DNA of 64,000 nucleotides from Komarekiella atlantica HA4396-MV6 (GCA_019359395.1 JAHHHK010000005.1:1-64000); one strand, 5' to 3'; counted from the stretch's first letter, positions 37,924 to 46,692 are shown. Notes: generated by a model not told the origin, from the sequence alone. Numbers and translations are program-made.

Positions 37924-38104
37924 GCATCGCTACGAGTTGCTTACAGCAAGTCTACGTTAGAAATTATAGTTCCTTTACCCGAACACGAAAAATTAAAGGA
38001 ATTGATTTCGGATATTGTAAAAATCTTACTGAAGATCGCATAGAAGTAGTTTTTGATAGAAAGTACGTAGGTGTACTTACCACAGGTATCGCTTTTGCTA
38101 ATTG
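37924..38104 (+). pseudogene. Unrecognised frameshifted gene remnant
   Basis: One frame encodes STLEIIVPLPEHEKLKELIS and DIVKIL, then a shift of one base continues in another frame as TEDRIEVVFDRKYVGVLTTG before a stop. There is no start codon. The protein-like composition across the break suggests a decayed gene, but I do not recognise the family. Confidence 0.35.
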
Positions 38105-38173
38105 AGCCTAATATGGCAATCAATGGCATAAATTGCCATAAAATAATATTATGAAGTAAAAATTAGGGAAGTA

Positions 38174-38449
38174 GTGCCAGTGAAAAGTATAAATATATCT
38201 CTCCCTGATGCGATGCGGACTTATATAGAAGAGAAAGTGGCGGCTGGTGGTTACAGCAGTGTCAGTGAATATTTCCGTGAGTTAGTGCGCCAAGACCAAA
38301 AGCGTCAAGCGGCTGAACGTTTGGAAGCGATGCTTTTAGAAGGTCTAAATTCTGGGAATGCAACTGAGATGACTCCTGACGATTGGGAAGACATCCGCCA
38401 AGCTGTGCGGGAAAGAATCGCCAAGCATAAAGGGTCAAACCAAGGTTAA
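38174..38449 (+). CDS. ParD-like antitoxin
   Basis: The 91-residue protein has the ParD ribbon-helix-helix start KSINISLPDAMRTYIEEKV, followed by GGYSSVSEYFRELVRQDQKR, a signature of type II antitoxins of the ParD group. It starts with GTG (another in-frame GTG lies six bases downstream). It shares one base with the following toxin gene. It should bind the toxin and the operon promoter. Confidence 0.9.
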   Translation: MPVKSINISLPDAMRTYIEEKVAAGGYSSVSEYFRELVRQDQKRQAAERLEAMLLEGLNSGNATEMTPDDWEDIRQAVRERIAKHKGSNQG

Positions 38450-38796
38450 TGAGTGACATCAGCAAACGACCGCAAGTCATCCGCGACTTGATAGAATTAG
38501 CGACTTATATTGCAGAAGATAACTTGGAAGCTTCAGATAGGTTTCTTGCAGCAGCAGAAACAACTTTCAAACAACTGGGTAAAATGCCAGGAATGGGAAA
38601 ATCTTGTCAATTATCTCACCCTAATTTAGCTGGTGTTCGACAGCAAGCAATAAAAGGATTTAAAAAGTATCTTGTCTTTTATCTTCCATCGGATTCCGGT
38701 ATCAGATATTCATTGCTTTTACGATATACAGCTGAACTATCTCCACGATATCCAGTTTTTGGAACTCTAATCGCTCCTTTTTTATTAAAGTTATGA
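38449..38796 (+). CDS. ParE-like toxin with altered C-terminus
   Basis: The 115-residue protein has the ParE core: QVIRDLIELATYIAEDNLEA, MPGMGKSCQL, QQAIKGFKKYLVFYLPSD. After SGI (about residue 83), where ParE proteins have a strand leading to RVLHGARD, it continues YSLLLRYTAELSPRYP, which does not match. That part lies opposite the 3' portion of the broken minus-strand gene. The toxin may therefore be truncated and inactive, or the antisense gene may have replaced the true end. Confidence 0.7.
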   Translation: MSDISKRPQVIRDLIELATYIAEDNLEASDRFLAAAETTFKQLGKMPGMGKSCQLSHPNLAGVRQQAIKGFKKYLVFYLPSDSGIRYSLLLRYTAELSPRYPVFGTLIAPFLLKL

Positions 38797-39119
38797 GCTT
38801 TGCGTAGATACTTTAATGGGTCAATTACTTTTCTATTAGCATGGTCTAAGATACTCTGGGCAACACTCGTATAGGTGGCAGCATCCCACTCACTTATGTA
38901 CTTTTGAATAGACCTCTTGCATAAATGCTTAAATTGTCATGTTGAGCGGAGCGAAACATCTCGGAGATTCCTCCCTCCACTACGTTCTGGTCAGAATGAC
39001 ACTAATAATTTTCGGACTTTTGCAAGAAGTCTAATCTCTGCCGCCTCTTCTGAGGTATAGCTTTCTAATAACTGAATCAAAAACTGATTAAAGATAGGTT
39101 CTTCCGGCATATATCCCAT
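38679..39119 (-). pseudogene. Small gene interrupted by MITE family A copy 2
   Basis: From the ATG at 39119 the frame encodes MGYMPEEPIFNQFLIQLLES and YTSEEAAEI, then runs into the mobile element and stops. Past the element the same protein continues QKYISEWDAATYTSVAQSIL and DHANRKVIDPLKYLRKAHNF. Removing the element (38911-39031) and one TA restores a 105-codon open frame to a stop at 38679. The family is not named, though the pattern looks like small cyanobacterial hypotheticals. Its 3' part is antisense to the ParE end. Confidence 0.8.
38911..39031 (-). mobile_element. MITE family A, copy 2 (121 bp, TA-flanked)
   Basis: Terminal repeats GACCTCTTGCA (38911-38921) and TGCAAGAAGTC (39021-39031) differ at one position and are flanked by TA at 38909-38910 and 39032-39033. 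The interior matches copy 1 without the nested 40-bp insert. No protein is encoded, so mobilisation would need a transposase elsewhere. The TA duplication is the pattern of IS630/Tc1-type elements. Confidence 0.88.
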
Positions 39120-39196
39120 TTAAAAATAAAAATATCCTTCCTTACAAGCGAGGAAGGGTGGTTTTGCTTTATGCCAAAGCAGGGTAAGAGTTATTC

Positions 39197-40252
39197 TTAA
39201 CTAAACTGTTCAATAATCCCGCCACCTAACACTTTTTCCCCGTCGTACCACACCGCAGCTTGTCCGGGGGTGATGCTGAACTGAGGTTCATCAAACACTA
39301 AGCGGACGCGGGAATTTTCTAGGGGAATTACCGTTACTGGTGTAGGCGTTGAACGATAACGAATTTGCACTTCGGCGTGAATTGGGGTGGATGGTTCGGC
39401 GATGGATACCCAGTTTACTCGTCCGACGGTGCACTCTGGCTGAGTTACCTTGGTGCGATCGCCCACAATTACTTTATTATTAACCGCATCCAATTCAATT
39501 ACATACAGCGGTTCCGGGGCAGCAATTCCCAACCCTTTGCGCTGTCCAATGGTGTAGTGATGCACACCATCGTGCTGTCCTAAAACTTTGCCTGCGGTAT
39601 CTACAATATCGCCTGTTTTGGGGGCGAGATATTTATCCAGAAATGCCCGCATGGAACCATTACTTTCCACTAAGCATAAATCCTGACTTTCTGGCTTATC
39701 AGCAGTTTTCAGCCCGTATTCAGCGGCGATGCGGCGCGTGTCAGCTTTTTCCAGTTCGCCTAAAGGAAATATACTAGCTGCGAGTAAATCTTGAGACAAA
39801 TCATACAGGAAGTAGGACTGGTCTTTGTTGCGGTCAACTGCTCTTAATAACTGATAACGCCCTGTAGCTTGATCATAATTAATTTGAGCATAATGACCTG
39901 TAGCAATGCGATCGCATCCCAATTCTTCACGAGCATATTGCACCATCGGCCCAAACTTCACCGTTTTATTGCACTGAGAGCAAGGCAAAGGCGTGATTCC
40001 AGCACTGTAACCAGTCACTAGGTAATCGACAATATGTGTTTGAAAAATATCCCGAATATCCACAACCTGATGAGGAACGCCCAGTTGTTCACAGATATCA
40101 GCCGCGTCGATCATACCTTCAGAGCAACACTGACCTTTGCCTTTCATTAGCCAAAGAGTCAAACCAATCACTTCATAGCCCTGATGGTGCAGGATAGCAG
40201 CGGCGGTGGAACTGTCAACGCCACCCGAAAGACCAACGACGACTTTTTTCAT
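39197..40252 (-). CDS. mnmA: tRNA-specific 2-thiouridylase
   Basis: The 351-residue MnmA thiolates U34 of tRNAs for Lys, Glu and Gln. It starts [20 protein letters not shown] with the PP-loop ATP motif SGGVDSS. A catalytic Cys lies in [12 protein letters not shown], and a second conserved Cys in QDLCLV. The family tail, including [18 protein letters not shown], is present. The ATG at 40252 was chosen because the family begins there; upstream frame to 40303 looks untranslated. Confidence 0.96.
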   Translation of the reverse strand: MKKVVVGLSGGVDSSTAAAILHHQGYEVIGLTLWLMKGKGQCCSEGMIDAADICEQLGVPHQVVDIRDIFQTHIVDYLVTGYSAGITPLPCSQCNKTVKFGPMVQYAREELGCDRIATGHYAQINYDQATGRYQLLRAVDRNKDQSYFLYDLSQDLLAASIFPLGELEKADTRRIAAEYGLKTADKPESQDLCLVESNGSMRAFLDKYLAPKTGDIVDTAGKVLGQHDGVHHYTIGQRKGLGIAAPEPLYVIELDAVNNKVIVGDRTKVTQPECTVGRVNWVSIAEPSTPIHAEVQIRYRSTPTPVTVIPLENSRVRLVFDEPQFSITPGQAAVWYDGEKVLGGGIIEQFS

Positions 40253-41118
40253 AACCCTAAATCTTGTTAGGCTACTGGGATTAAAACCCATGCAATACAA
40301 CAACTTTGTGGCAATATGTTAACTCTATACAACTTTCTATCTGTGGTTTTTATGCAATCAAGGCAAGACCATGTTTACGGAATTTGTGGTTGCAACTAAT
40401 GGCAATTCACACTTTAGAAAGTGCTGGCTCCTTTCCGGTATTTGTAATGGTGACGCTGTACTCGGCGTACGAGTAGAGGCTTTTCATCCAAGCACCACAC
40501 GGAAGCTACGTGATTGTTAAATTGTAGCATACACCTCTTCAAAGCCTTACTATAAAAGCACTTCAGTTTATGGACAACCGAATCAGCGAACAATAAATAG
40601 CAGAAGGGCAGGGGAAGGAGGGGAAGCTGGGGGAGCTGGACGCGGACGAGTGTTTGATATTCGTGGACGAGTGTTTGATATTCGTGGACGAGTGTTTGAT
40701 ATTCGTGGACGAGTGTTTGATATTCGTGGACGAGTGTTTGATATTCGTGGACGAGTTTTTGATATTCGTGGACGAGTTTTTGATATTCGCGGACGAGTGT
40801 TTGATATTCGTGGACGAGTGTTTGATATTCGTGGACGAGTGTTTGATATTCGTGGACGAGTGTTTGATATTCGCGGACGAGTGTTTGATACTCGCGGACG
40901 AGTGTTTGATATTCGCGGACGAGCCTTTTATGCAGACCTTGCCCTCTCCTCTACTTCCCCATCTCCCCCTGCTCCCCCAACCTCCCCAGCCCCCTAATGT
41001 ATTTGTTGCCACGTAAATGAGCTAATTTCACGCAAACACTATATAGTTGCTACAACGGCGAACTAATTAATTGCTGTAGGAAATTGCCTAGAAATGTTGT
41101 GACTATTTTGTGACTATT
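40253..41118. other. Intergenic region with a 21-bp tandem array
   Basis: Outside the array at 40645-40917 this 866-bp gap contains no recognisable gene. Near 40930-41000 lies a CTCCCC/CTGCTCCCC-rich pyrimidine tract of the kind seen in several Nostoc spacers. Frames that remain open across the array on both strands are a consequence of its 21-bp unit. Confidence 0.6.
40645..40917 (+). repeat. 21-bp tandem repeat, 13 units
   Basis: The unit GACGAGTGTTTGATATTCGT plus one G repeats with a strict 21-bp period; GACGAG recurs 14 times from 40645 to 40918. A few units have TTT for GTG or C for T. Because the period is a multiple of three, all frames stay open and would encode seven-residue repeats, but no start signal or family makes translation likely. 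Confidence 0.95.
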
Positions 41119-42030
41119 ATGTCGAGTGCAATACCAAGTCAATTTATCCGCTTTCAGATGCTACTCCGTTCGCCCTTGGCGTCTCCCCTTCTCTACGAGA
41201 CGCTACGCGTTGGCGGAGCCTCTCGCAGAGAAGGGAGAAGTTCTAAACACCAGCGTGCGGCGCACAGAATTCTCTATTTATTCGTGGGAGGATGGTTAGC
41301 GCTGACCCCCCACTCTACTCCAGCACAAGCACAAATCCACAACAGCAGCGTATTGCTGGCTCAACAAGGGGTAGTTGAAATACCACCACCGCCAGATCTT
41401 CAACCGATTCCTTATGGTCAGCAGCCATTACCGCAGCTAGAACCAGTACAACCAGTAGTTTATCAGTATGAGCAAGACTTTCAGCCCTTCCAAGCAGCAC
41501 AGGCTAATCAATATAGCCAGAACTTTGAGCGTTATTTAGTATATGTTGACAGCAATGATCCCCGGACGCTGGAACAAATACGTTTGATTGAACCCAGAGC
41601 TTATATCCGCCAGTACCAAGGACGTACCGTAATCCAGTCGGGAGTTTTTAGCAGAGCATCTAATGCTCAACAACGAGTCAGAGAACTGAAGTCATACGGC
41701 ATCAATAGCGCTCGAATTGTCAGCTTTGCTGATGGACAGGAAGTAACTACTTCCTCCTCTTTTAGAAGCGATTCTGGTAGAGACAATTCTAGAAGAGAAG
41801 AATCTAGATACTATGTCGCCATTCCTGCCAAAGCCGAAGAGTTAGCCGGAATCGCCTCCCGAATTAGGCAGAATCTAGGACAAAATGGCGGTGTATTTGA
41901 AAGGCTCAAACCACGAGGGCCACACGTAGCAGTCGGGCCTTTTTCTGAGCGTTTCCAAGCAGAGGAATGGAATAAGTATTTACGAGATTATTTAGGATAC
42001 GGTGATGCCAGGGTTTACTACGGAAAGTAA
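41119..42030 (+). CDS. SPOR-domain-like secreted protein with a repeat in its N-terminus
   Basis: The 303-residue protein has a hydrophobic signal segment around residues 55-75 (LYLFVGGWLALTPHSTPAQAQ) after a basic repeat-derived region. The mature part is Pro/Gln-rich, then shows two SPOR-like halves: RYLVYVDSNDPRTLEQIRLI with GRTVIQSGVF, and RYYVAIPAKAEELAGIASRI with HVAVGPFSERFQAEEW. SPOR domains bind denuded peptidoglycan, often at division sites. Residues about 18-42 are encoded by the GCGTCTCCCCTTCTC repeat module, so the normal start may be later and the signal peptide shifted from the N-terminus. Confidence 0.8.
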   Translation: MSSAIPSQFIRFQMLLRSPLASPLLYETLRVGGASRREGRSSKHQRAAHRILYLFVGGWLALTPHSTPAQAQIHNSSVLLAQQGVVEIPPPPDLQPIPYGQQPLPQLEPVQPVVYQYEQDFQPFQAAQANQYSQNFERYLVYVDSNDPRTLEQIRLIEPRAYIRQYQGRTVIQSGVFSRASNAQQRVRELKSYGINSARIVSFADGQEVTTSSSFRSDSGRDNSRREESRYYVAIPAKAEELAGIASRIRQNLGQNGGVFERLKPRGPHVAVGPFSERFQAEEWNKYLRDYLGYGDARVYYGK

Positions 42031-42065
42031 ATAAGTGCTGATTGGGGAGTTAAAAGTTAGAAATA

Positions 42066-42247
42066 GCCCTTTCAATGTGAGTAAAAATTCCAAAAAATTT
42101 CTCGTTTTCGCCTTTGTGTCTTAGTGCCTTGGTCAACCAGCGCTGTAGGCGGGTTTCCCGCCGTAGGCGACTGGTGGTTCAATAGTCATTTTTTTAACCA
42201 CTAAGACACTAAGACACTAAGAAAAATACATTACACATTGAAAAGAC
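42066..42247. mobile_element. MITE family B, copy 1 (182 bp, TA-flanked)
   Basis: The ends GCCCTTTCAATGTG (42066) and CACATTGAAAAGAC (to 42247) are inverted repeats and flanked by TA at 42064 and 42248. The inside holds an outer hairpin with TTAGTGCCTTGG / CTAAGACACTAAG, and at 42140-42174 a nested palindrome of the CCAGCGCTG..CGACTGG type shared with 53.2 kb. Confidence 0.75.
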
Positions 42248-42294
42248 TAGAGTTAGAAGTTAATTAAAAATCTCAAACTTACAACTCACTATTT

Positions 42295-43869
42295 ATGACT
42301 CAGCAATGGGAACTGATGCAACACAGGCAAGAACAAATTTCGCAAGTGGTCGTTACTGCTGGGCAAATGCGCGATATTGAGGAGCGTATTTTTGCCGCAG
42401 GAATGCCTGTAGTGGCTTTAATGGAAAAAGTGGCGGGGTTAATTGCGCGTCGCATTCAAGTGCTGATCCCTTTTTCTGTAAAAGAGAAATCTCGTGTAGG
42501 GATTTTAGTCGGCCCCGGTCATAATGGGGGTGATGCTTTGGTAGTAGCCCGTGAATTACACTTTCGCGGGTATGAAGTCTGGATATATTCTTCTTTCTCG
42601 AAGCTCAAAGAATTAACTTCACAGCACTTGCAGTATGCCCAAAGTTTAGGCATCCCAGTTTATCAAACCATTACACAACTGCCAAATGCTGATTTTTTGA
42701 TTGATGGGTTGTTTGGATTTGGTTTAGAAAGAACGCTCACAGATCCCATCGCCTCTGCAATTAATCAGCTAAATGAATTGTCTGTACCAATTATTAGTAT
42801 TGATTTGCCGTCGGGTTTACACACCGATACAGGTGAGGTGTTAGGAACTGCTATTTGTGCCACTCACACACTTTGTTTGGGTTTGTGGAAGCTGGCTTTT
42901 TTGCAAGATCAAGCTTTAGATTATCTCGGCAAAGTTGAGTTAATCGATTTTGATATTCCTTTGGCTGACGTGCAAGCTGTTCTGGGCGATACACCCAGAA
43001 TTAAACGCATTACACCAGCAACGGCACTTTCCACTCTTCCCTTACCTCGTCCACCTGTGACTCACAAGTATAAGGAAGGACATTTACTGCTAATTTGTGG
43101 TTCACGCCGCTATGCTGGTGGAGCAATTTTAACTGGTTTGGGTGCGCGGGCAAGTGGTGTGGGAATGCTTTCAATTGCAGTACCCGAATCTCTGAAACCC
43201 CTTTTAGTGTCACATTTGCCAGAGGCGCTGATTGTTGGTTGTCCAGAGACGGAAAGCGGAGCCATCGCTCACCTCCAACTGCCAGAAAACACTGATTTGA
43301 GTTCTTTTAATGCGATCGCCTGTGGCCCCGGTTTAACACGAGATGCCACCCCAATTGTGCAAGAAGTTATAGAAAGCGAACGCCCTTTACTCCTCGATGC
43401 CGATGGTTTGAACATCCTGGGACAAATGGGAACGATCCCCACTTTACAGAAGCGCCAAGCAGTGACCGTACTTACACCCCACACTGGTGAATTCCAGCGA
43501 TTGTTTCCTGATGTCGCCGATGCCAAAAAAGACAGGGTGAAAGCAGTACGGGAAGCAGCGGCCCAAAGTGGTGCGGTGGTGCTGTTGAAAGGGGCAAGAA
43601 CTGCGATCGCAAATCCTCAAGGTGCAGTTTGGATTAACCCAGAAAGTACCCCAGCTTTAGCCCGTGGCGGTAGTGGCGACGTATTAACTGGGCTACTAAG
43701 TGGATTATTGGCGCAAGCGGCGACTAAACAAATTCCCATAGAAGATATTGTTGCAACTGCTGCTTGGTGGCATTCACAAACAGGTATTTTAGCAGTCCAA
43801 GAACGTACCGAGTTAGGTGTCGATGCGTTCACATTGACTCAGTATTTAATGAAAGCATTGCAACTGTAG
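42295..43869 (+). CDS. nnr: Bifunctional NAD(P)HX epimerase / ADP-dependent dehydratase
   Basis: The 524-residue protein repairs hydrated NAD(P)H. The N-terminal domain (about 15-230) is the YjeF/AIBP epimerase (GPGHNGGDALVVARELHFRG; DGLFGFGLERTL; SIDLPSGLHTDTGE). The C-terminal domain (about 250-520) is the ribokinase-like dehydratase (NLLICGSRRYAGG-like LLLICGSRRYAGG; LDADGLNIL; TPHTGEFQRLF; RGGSGDVLTGLLSG). Length and order are typical. A perfect palindrome overlaps its stop codon. Confidence 0.96.
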   Translation: MTQQWELMQHRQEQISQVVVTAGQMRDIEERIFAAGMPVVALMEKVAGLIARRIQVLIPFSVKEKSRVGILVGPGHNGGDALVVARELHFRGYEVWIYSSFSKLKELTSQHLQYAQSLGIPVYQTITQLPNADFLIDGLFGFGLERTLTDPIASAINQLNELSVPIISIDLPSGLHTDTGEVLGTAICATHTLCLGLWKLAFLQDQALDYLGKVELIDFDIPLADVQAVLGDTPRIKRITPATALSTLPLPRPPVTHKYKEGHLLLICGSRRYAGGAILTGLGARASGVGMLSIAVPESLKPLLVSHLPEALIVGCPETESGAIAHLQLPENTDLSSFNAIACGPGLTRDATPIVQEVIESERPLLLDADGLNILGQMGTIPTLQKRQAVTVLTPHTGEFQRLFPDVADAKKDRVKAVREAAAQSGAVVLLKGARTAIANPQGAVWINPESTPALARGGSGDVLTGLLSGLLAQAATKQIPIEDIVATAAWWHSQTGILAVQERTELGVDAFTLTQYLMKALQL

Positions 43870-43918
43870 AGACGTTGCAATGCAACGTCTCTACAGTTGC
43901 AATGCAACGTCTCTACTT
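43866..43918. repeat. Palindromic repeat spanning the nnr stop codon
   Basis: GTAGAGACGTTGCA is followed by A and then TGCAACGTCTCTAC, a perfect 14-bp palindrome around one base (43866-43894). The stop TAG lies in its left arm. A second copy of the right-hand arm follows at 43898-43918. This GTAGAGACGTTGCA module is a known repeat type in filamentous cyanobacteria and may act as a transcript end. Confidence 0.85.
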
Positions 43919-44003
43919 TGAGTTTCTTTGCAACCCGTTAGCTTCAGCTCCCACCTAGATTTAAAATTCATGCAGACAAAGGACTTACGTAGGCGATCGC
44001 TTG

Positions 44004-45776
44004 ATGTCTATTCCCCCAATTAGTGAATTTACTATCCGTCGTAATGCCAACGCTAAATCTTTCCAGCGAGGTGAGGCATACTATGAGTCTGGTGCTGTCA
44101 ATGTAGTTACCCAACGTGGTCATCTGCTTCAGGCAGAAGTTGCAGGTAATGAAGCAAAGTCTTATCGCGTCAACTTGAATTTCGATAGCAGCGAGTTGCT
44201 CTCAGTCAACTGCACTTGCGCTTACAACTTTGACGGCTGGTGCAAGCACATTGTGGCGACAATGCTCGTCTGTGCGCGTCAAGCAGAAATTATTGAGCAA
44301 CGTCCCACTCTAGAACAACTACTTAATCGCTTGGATCATATCCAAACCCAAAGGCTGCTACAAGAGTTGGTGGCAGAATATCCGCCACTGATTGAGGTAA
44401 TTGACCGTCATGTCACCTGGATGACAAGTCCGGCTCCCCAGCAAAAAACCACAAAACCCGTGCGCTATAGTGCCATTGATCCGGCTCCCTTTAGGCGACA
44501 AGTGCGGCAGATTCTCCGCGATGCGGTGCGCTATTTTGAGGAGGGGTGTGAAGAAGATCCTCTTTGTGAGGAGTTGTTGAGTGTAGTACAAACTGCTGTC
44601 GATTTTAGCGAACGGGGAGAAGGTAATAATGCGATCGCTATTTTGGAAGCAATTACCTCTACTTGTATAGAAAATTGGGATGATGTGGCAGAATACGGCG
44701 CTGAAAACGATGGAATTGCTAGAGAATTAAATGATGCTTGGTGTGAGGCAATTCTCACCGCTGAACTCTCCCTAGAAGAAAAAGTTGACGTTCAAGTAAA
44801 TTTGGAAGCATGGCAAGATGAGTGGAATGCTGATTTTGCCATGAGTTTAGAGGCTTTGCGACAAGATTGGGATTACCCGCCACTAGTGAAAATTCTCCAG
44901 GGAGCCACCAACATCGGAGTTTGGGAAGGAGAACCACCAGACTACGCTGATGATTTGGTACTAATTCGCTTGAAAATTCTTGAACGTCAAGAGCGTTATC
45001 AAGAATACTTGTATTTGGCGCAAGCGGAAAGGCAAAACCAACAATATCTAACAATGTTGGGGCAGTTAGGTCGAGTGGAAGAAGCAATTGAAGCCGCTCA
45101 AACCCAAATGAATTCAATGGAAGAAGCTTTTGCGTTGGCGAAAACACTCAGCGGTCAAGGAGCATTGCAGCAAGCACTAAATATTGCCCAAAGTGGCTTA
45201 AATTTACCAGGTAATTGCCAGTACCATTTAGGGATTTGGACAAGTGAATTAGCAGAGGAGTTAGGTAATGATGAAGCTGCTTTATTAGCAATTCAGACTG
45301 CTTTCCAAGTCAAGCCATCCTTTTTTGACTACCAAAAAATAGAAGAATTAGCTGGGGAAAATTGGGAAATTATCAAAACAGACCTGTTGCAGATTATCCG
45401 TAGCTATGAAGGTTGGGGAACGGAATCAGTAAAGGCAGATATTTTCTTATATGAGGAGCTAATTGATGATGCTATTGCGATCGCTAGTGAACTCAATTCC
45501 TATTATTCTGAGCTAATTCACCGAGTGATGAACGCTGCTATTTCTCACAATCCTAACTGGGTGATTGCCAACGCCTGTCGCCGCGCTGAAAAGATTATGG
45601 ATGCGGGTAAGGCAGAATATTATCATGAGGCAATCGAGTGGCTGAAAAAAGCACGCGCTGCTTACTTGGAATCTGGCAAGAAGGGTGACTGGTTAAGCTA
45701 TCGAGATGAATTGATGCAAATCCACGCCCGTAAGCGTAAATTAATGGGGATGTTCAATGAACAGGGTATGAAGTAA
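44004..45776 (+). CDS. SWIM zinc-finger protein with helical repeats
   Basis: The 590-residue protein begins MSIPPISEFTIRRNANAKSF and has a SWIM zinc finger CTCAYNFDGWCKHIVATMLV (about residues 74-93). The remainder is largely helical, rich in Trp, Glu and Leu, with TPR-like stretches (about 350-450, e.g. EEAIEAAQTQMNSMEEAFAL). SWIM domains bind DNA or protein. No SNF2 helicase is adjacent here, unlike the first SWIM gene. It is the second SWIM protein of the window. Start ATG 44004 follows a TTG. Confidence 0.85.
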   Translation: MSIPPISEFTIRRNANAKSFQRGEAYYESGAVNVVTQRGHLLQAEVAGNEAKSYRVNLNFDSSELLSVNCTCAYNFDGWCKHIVATMLVCARQAEIIEQRPTLEQLLNRLDHIQTQRLLQELVAEYPPLIEVIDRHVTWMTSPAPQQKTTKPVRYSAIDPAPFRRQVRQILRDAVRYFEEGCEEDPLCEELLSVVQTAVDFSERGEGNNAIAILEAITSTCIENWDDVAEYGAENDGIARELNDAWCEAILTAELSLEEKVDVQVNLEAWQDEWNADFAMSLEALRQDWDYPPLVKILQGATNIGVWEGEPPDYADDLVLIRLKILERQERYQEYLYLAQAERQNQQYLTMLGQLGRVEEAIEAAQTQMNSMEEAFALAKTLSGQGALQQALNIAQSGLNLPGNCQYHLGIWTSELAEELGNDEAALLAIQTAFQVKPSFFDYQKIEELAGENWEIIKTDLLQIIRSYEGWGTESVKADIFLYEELIDDAIAIASELNSYYSELIHRVMNAAISHNPNWVIANACRRAEKIMDAGKAEYYHEAIEWLKKARAAYLESGKKGDWLSYRDELMQIHARKRKLMGMFNEQGMK

Positions 45777-45915
45777 GAATATTAATCTTTATCATTGCCT
45801 GAAAGATAATAGCAGCGATCGCTTTCCAAAACATCGAAACTGGAAGAGGCAAATTTTGGATAATGCTTAATCTATTTCAGAGGAGTTGAATGAAACGCGA
45901 TCGCTGCTCACTTAG

Positions 45916-46065
45916 CTACGGCATTGGATGGAAAAGGAGATCCGGGAAAAAGTAGTTAAATATAGCCCAAGTAGAAAAAGCAATAGATACCGAAACAACG
46001 GCAAGAACTGGTGCAAGGGAAAGATACTTAAGAAAATAGCCTTTTTGGTCGTTTGGTTTCTGCAT
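45916..46065 (-). CDS. psaJ: PsaJ-like photosystem I subunit IX, solitary
   Basis: A 49-codon frame reads MQKPNDQKGYFLKYLSLAPV and ends FNYFFPDLLFHPMP. The YLS-APVL start and FFPDLLFHP end are the hallmarks of PsaJ, the small one-helix subunit of photosystem I. The His near the C-terminus is conserved. In the region where PsaJ usually has IEFNR the sequence is WAIFNYF, so the conserved acidic residue is replaced. psaF, the usual neighbour, is absent. This may be an additional, divergent PsaJ used under special conditions. Confidence 0.82.
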   Translation of the reverse strand: MQKPNDQKGYFLKYLSLAPVLAVVSVSIAFSTWAIFNYFFPDLLFHPMP

Positions 46066-46492
46066 ATAGCACTCTTTAAGAAAAGTTGATGAATCAAACT
46101 GAACTAGCAGAATAAATCGTTAATTTATTCATACGTTGTAAACAAATTACCGATTCAGTAGCTTTAATTATTGTTGGGATTTAAACTCCCATAGTTAAGA
46201 TTTTCAAGTGAACTGTATAATTAAATATTAATTTTTAATACATTAATAAACTTCTTACTCAAGATAGGTTTGATATTAAAGTTGTTTGTAATCTTAAACA
46301 CAAAAAAATATATTGATTAATCTAACAGAATTTTTTAAAAGTATTGGGCATATATCAATTGCTACTATACAAACCTGCGTTCACAAATGAAAGTGATCAA
46401 GATAACTTTAAAACTTAGTACTTTACTTTTTGACCAAGTATTCTCTATGATATTCATCGTTTGTGAAGTTAAAAAATTGACCAAAATTTCCT

Positions 46493-46639
46493 ATTACCAA
46501 CGTTGCGATCGTCTACTTCTCTGGTGTAATCCATACTCATCTCATGGCTCAAGCTATTGCTAAAGGCGTAAGCCAAGCTGAAGAAACAACTGTTGAACTG
46601 CTACAGATTACTGGCGAGCAGATTGTGAATAGTCGCTGT
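46493..46639 (+). pseudogene. Truncated WrbA/flavodoxin-like NAD(P)H-quinone reductase remnant
   Basis: The frame encodes NVAIVYFSGVIHTHLMAQAI and AKGVSQAEETTVELLQITGE then QIVNSRC, the N-terminal third of a flavodoxin-fold protein of the WrbA type. The expected start ATG is replaced by ATT at 46493 and the remainder of the gene (about 150 residues) is missing. No ribosome-binding site is seen. It is a decayed gene, in the AT-rich stretch between the psaJ-like and ClC genes. Confidence 0.75.
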
Positions 46640-46692
46640 AAAAATAAAGGGAAAAAAGAAAGTGAAATAATTGGAATTCACTTTTTACCAAA

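Noticed and set aside
40645-40917. CRISPR array
   Set aside because: Units are contiguous 21-mers with no variable spacers, and no cas gene is near.
40563-41016. Long open frames on both strands across the 21-bp array
   Set aside because: They are explained by a repeat unit divisible by three; no start signal or family.
45912-46097. 61-codon frame on the minus strand at the psaJ-like locus
   Set aside because: A different frame encodes the PsaJ signature; this one is its shadow.
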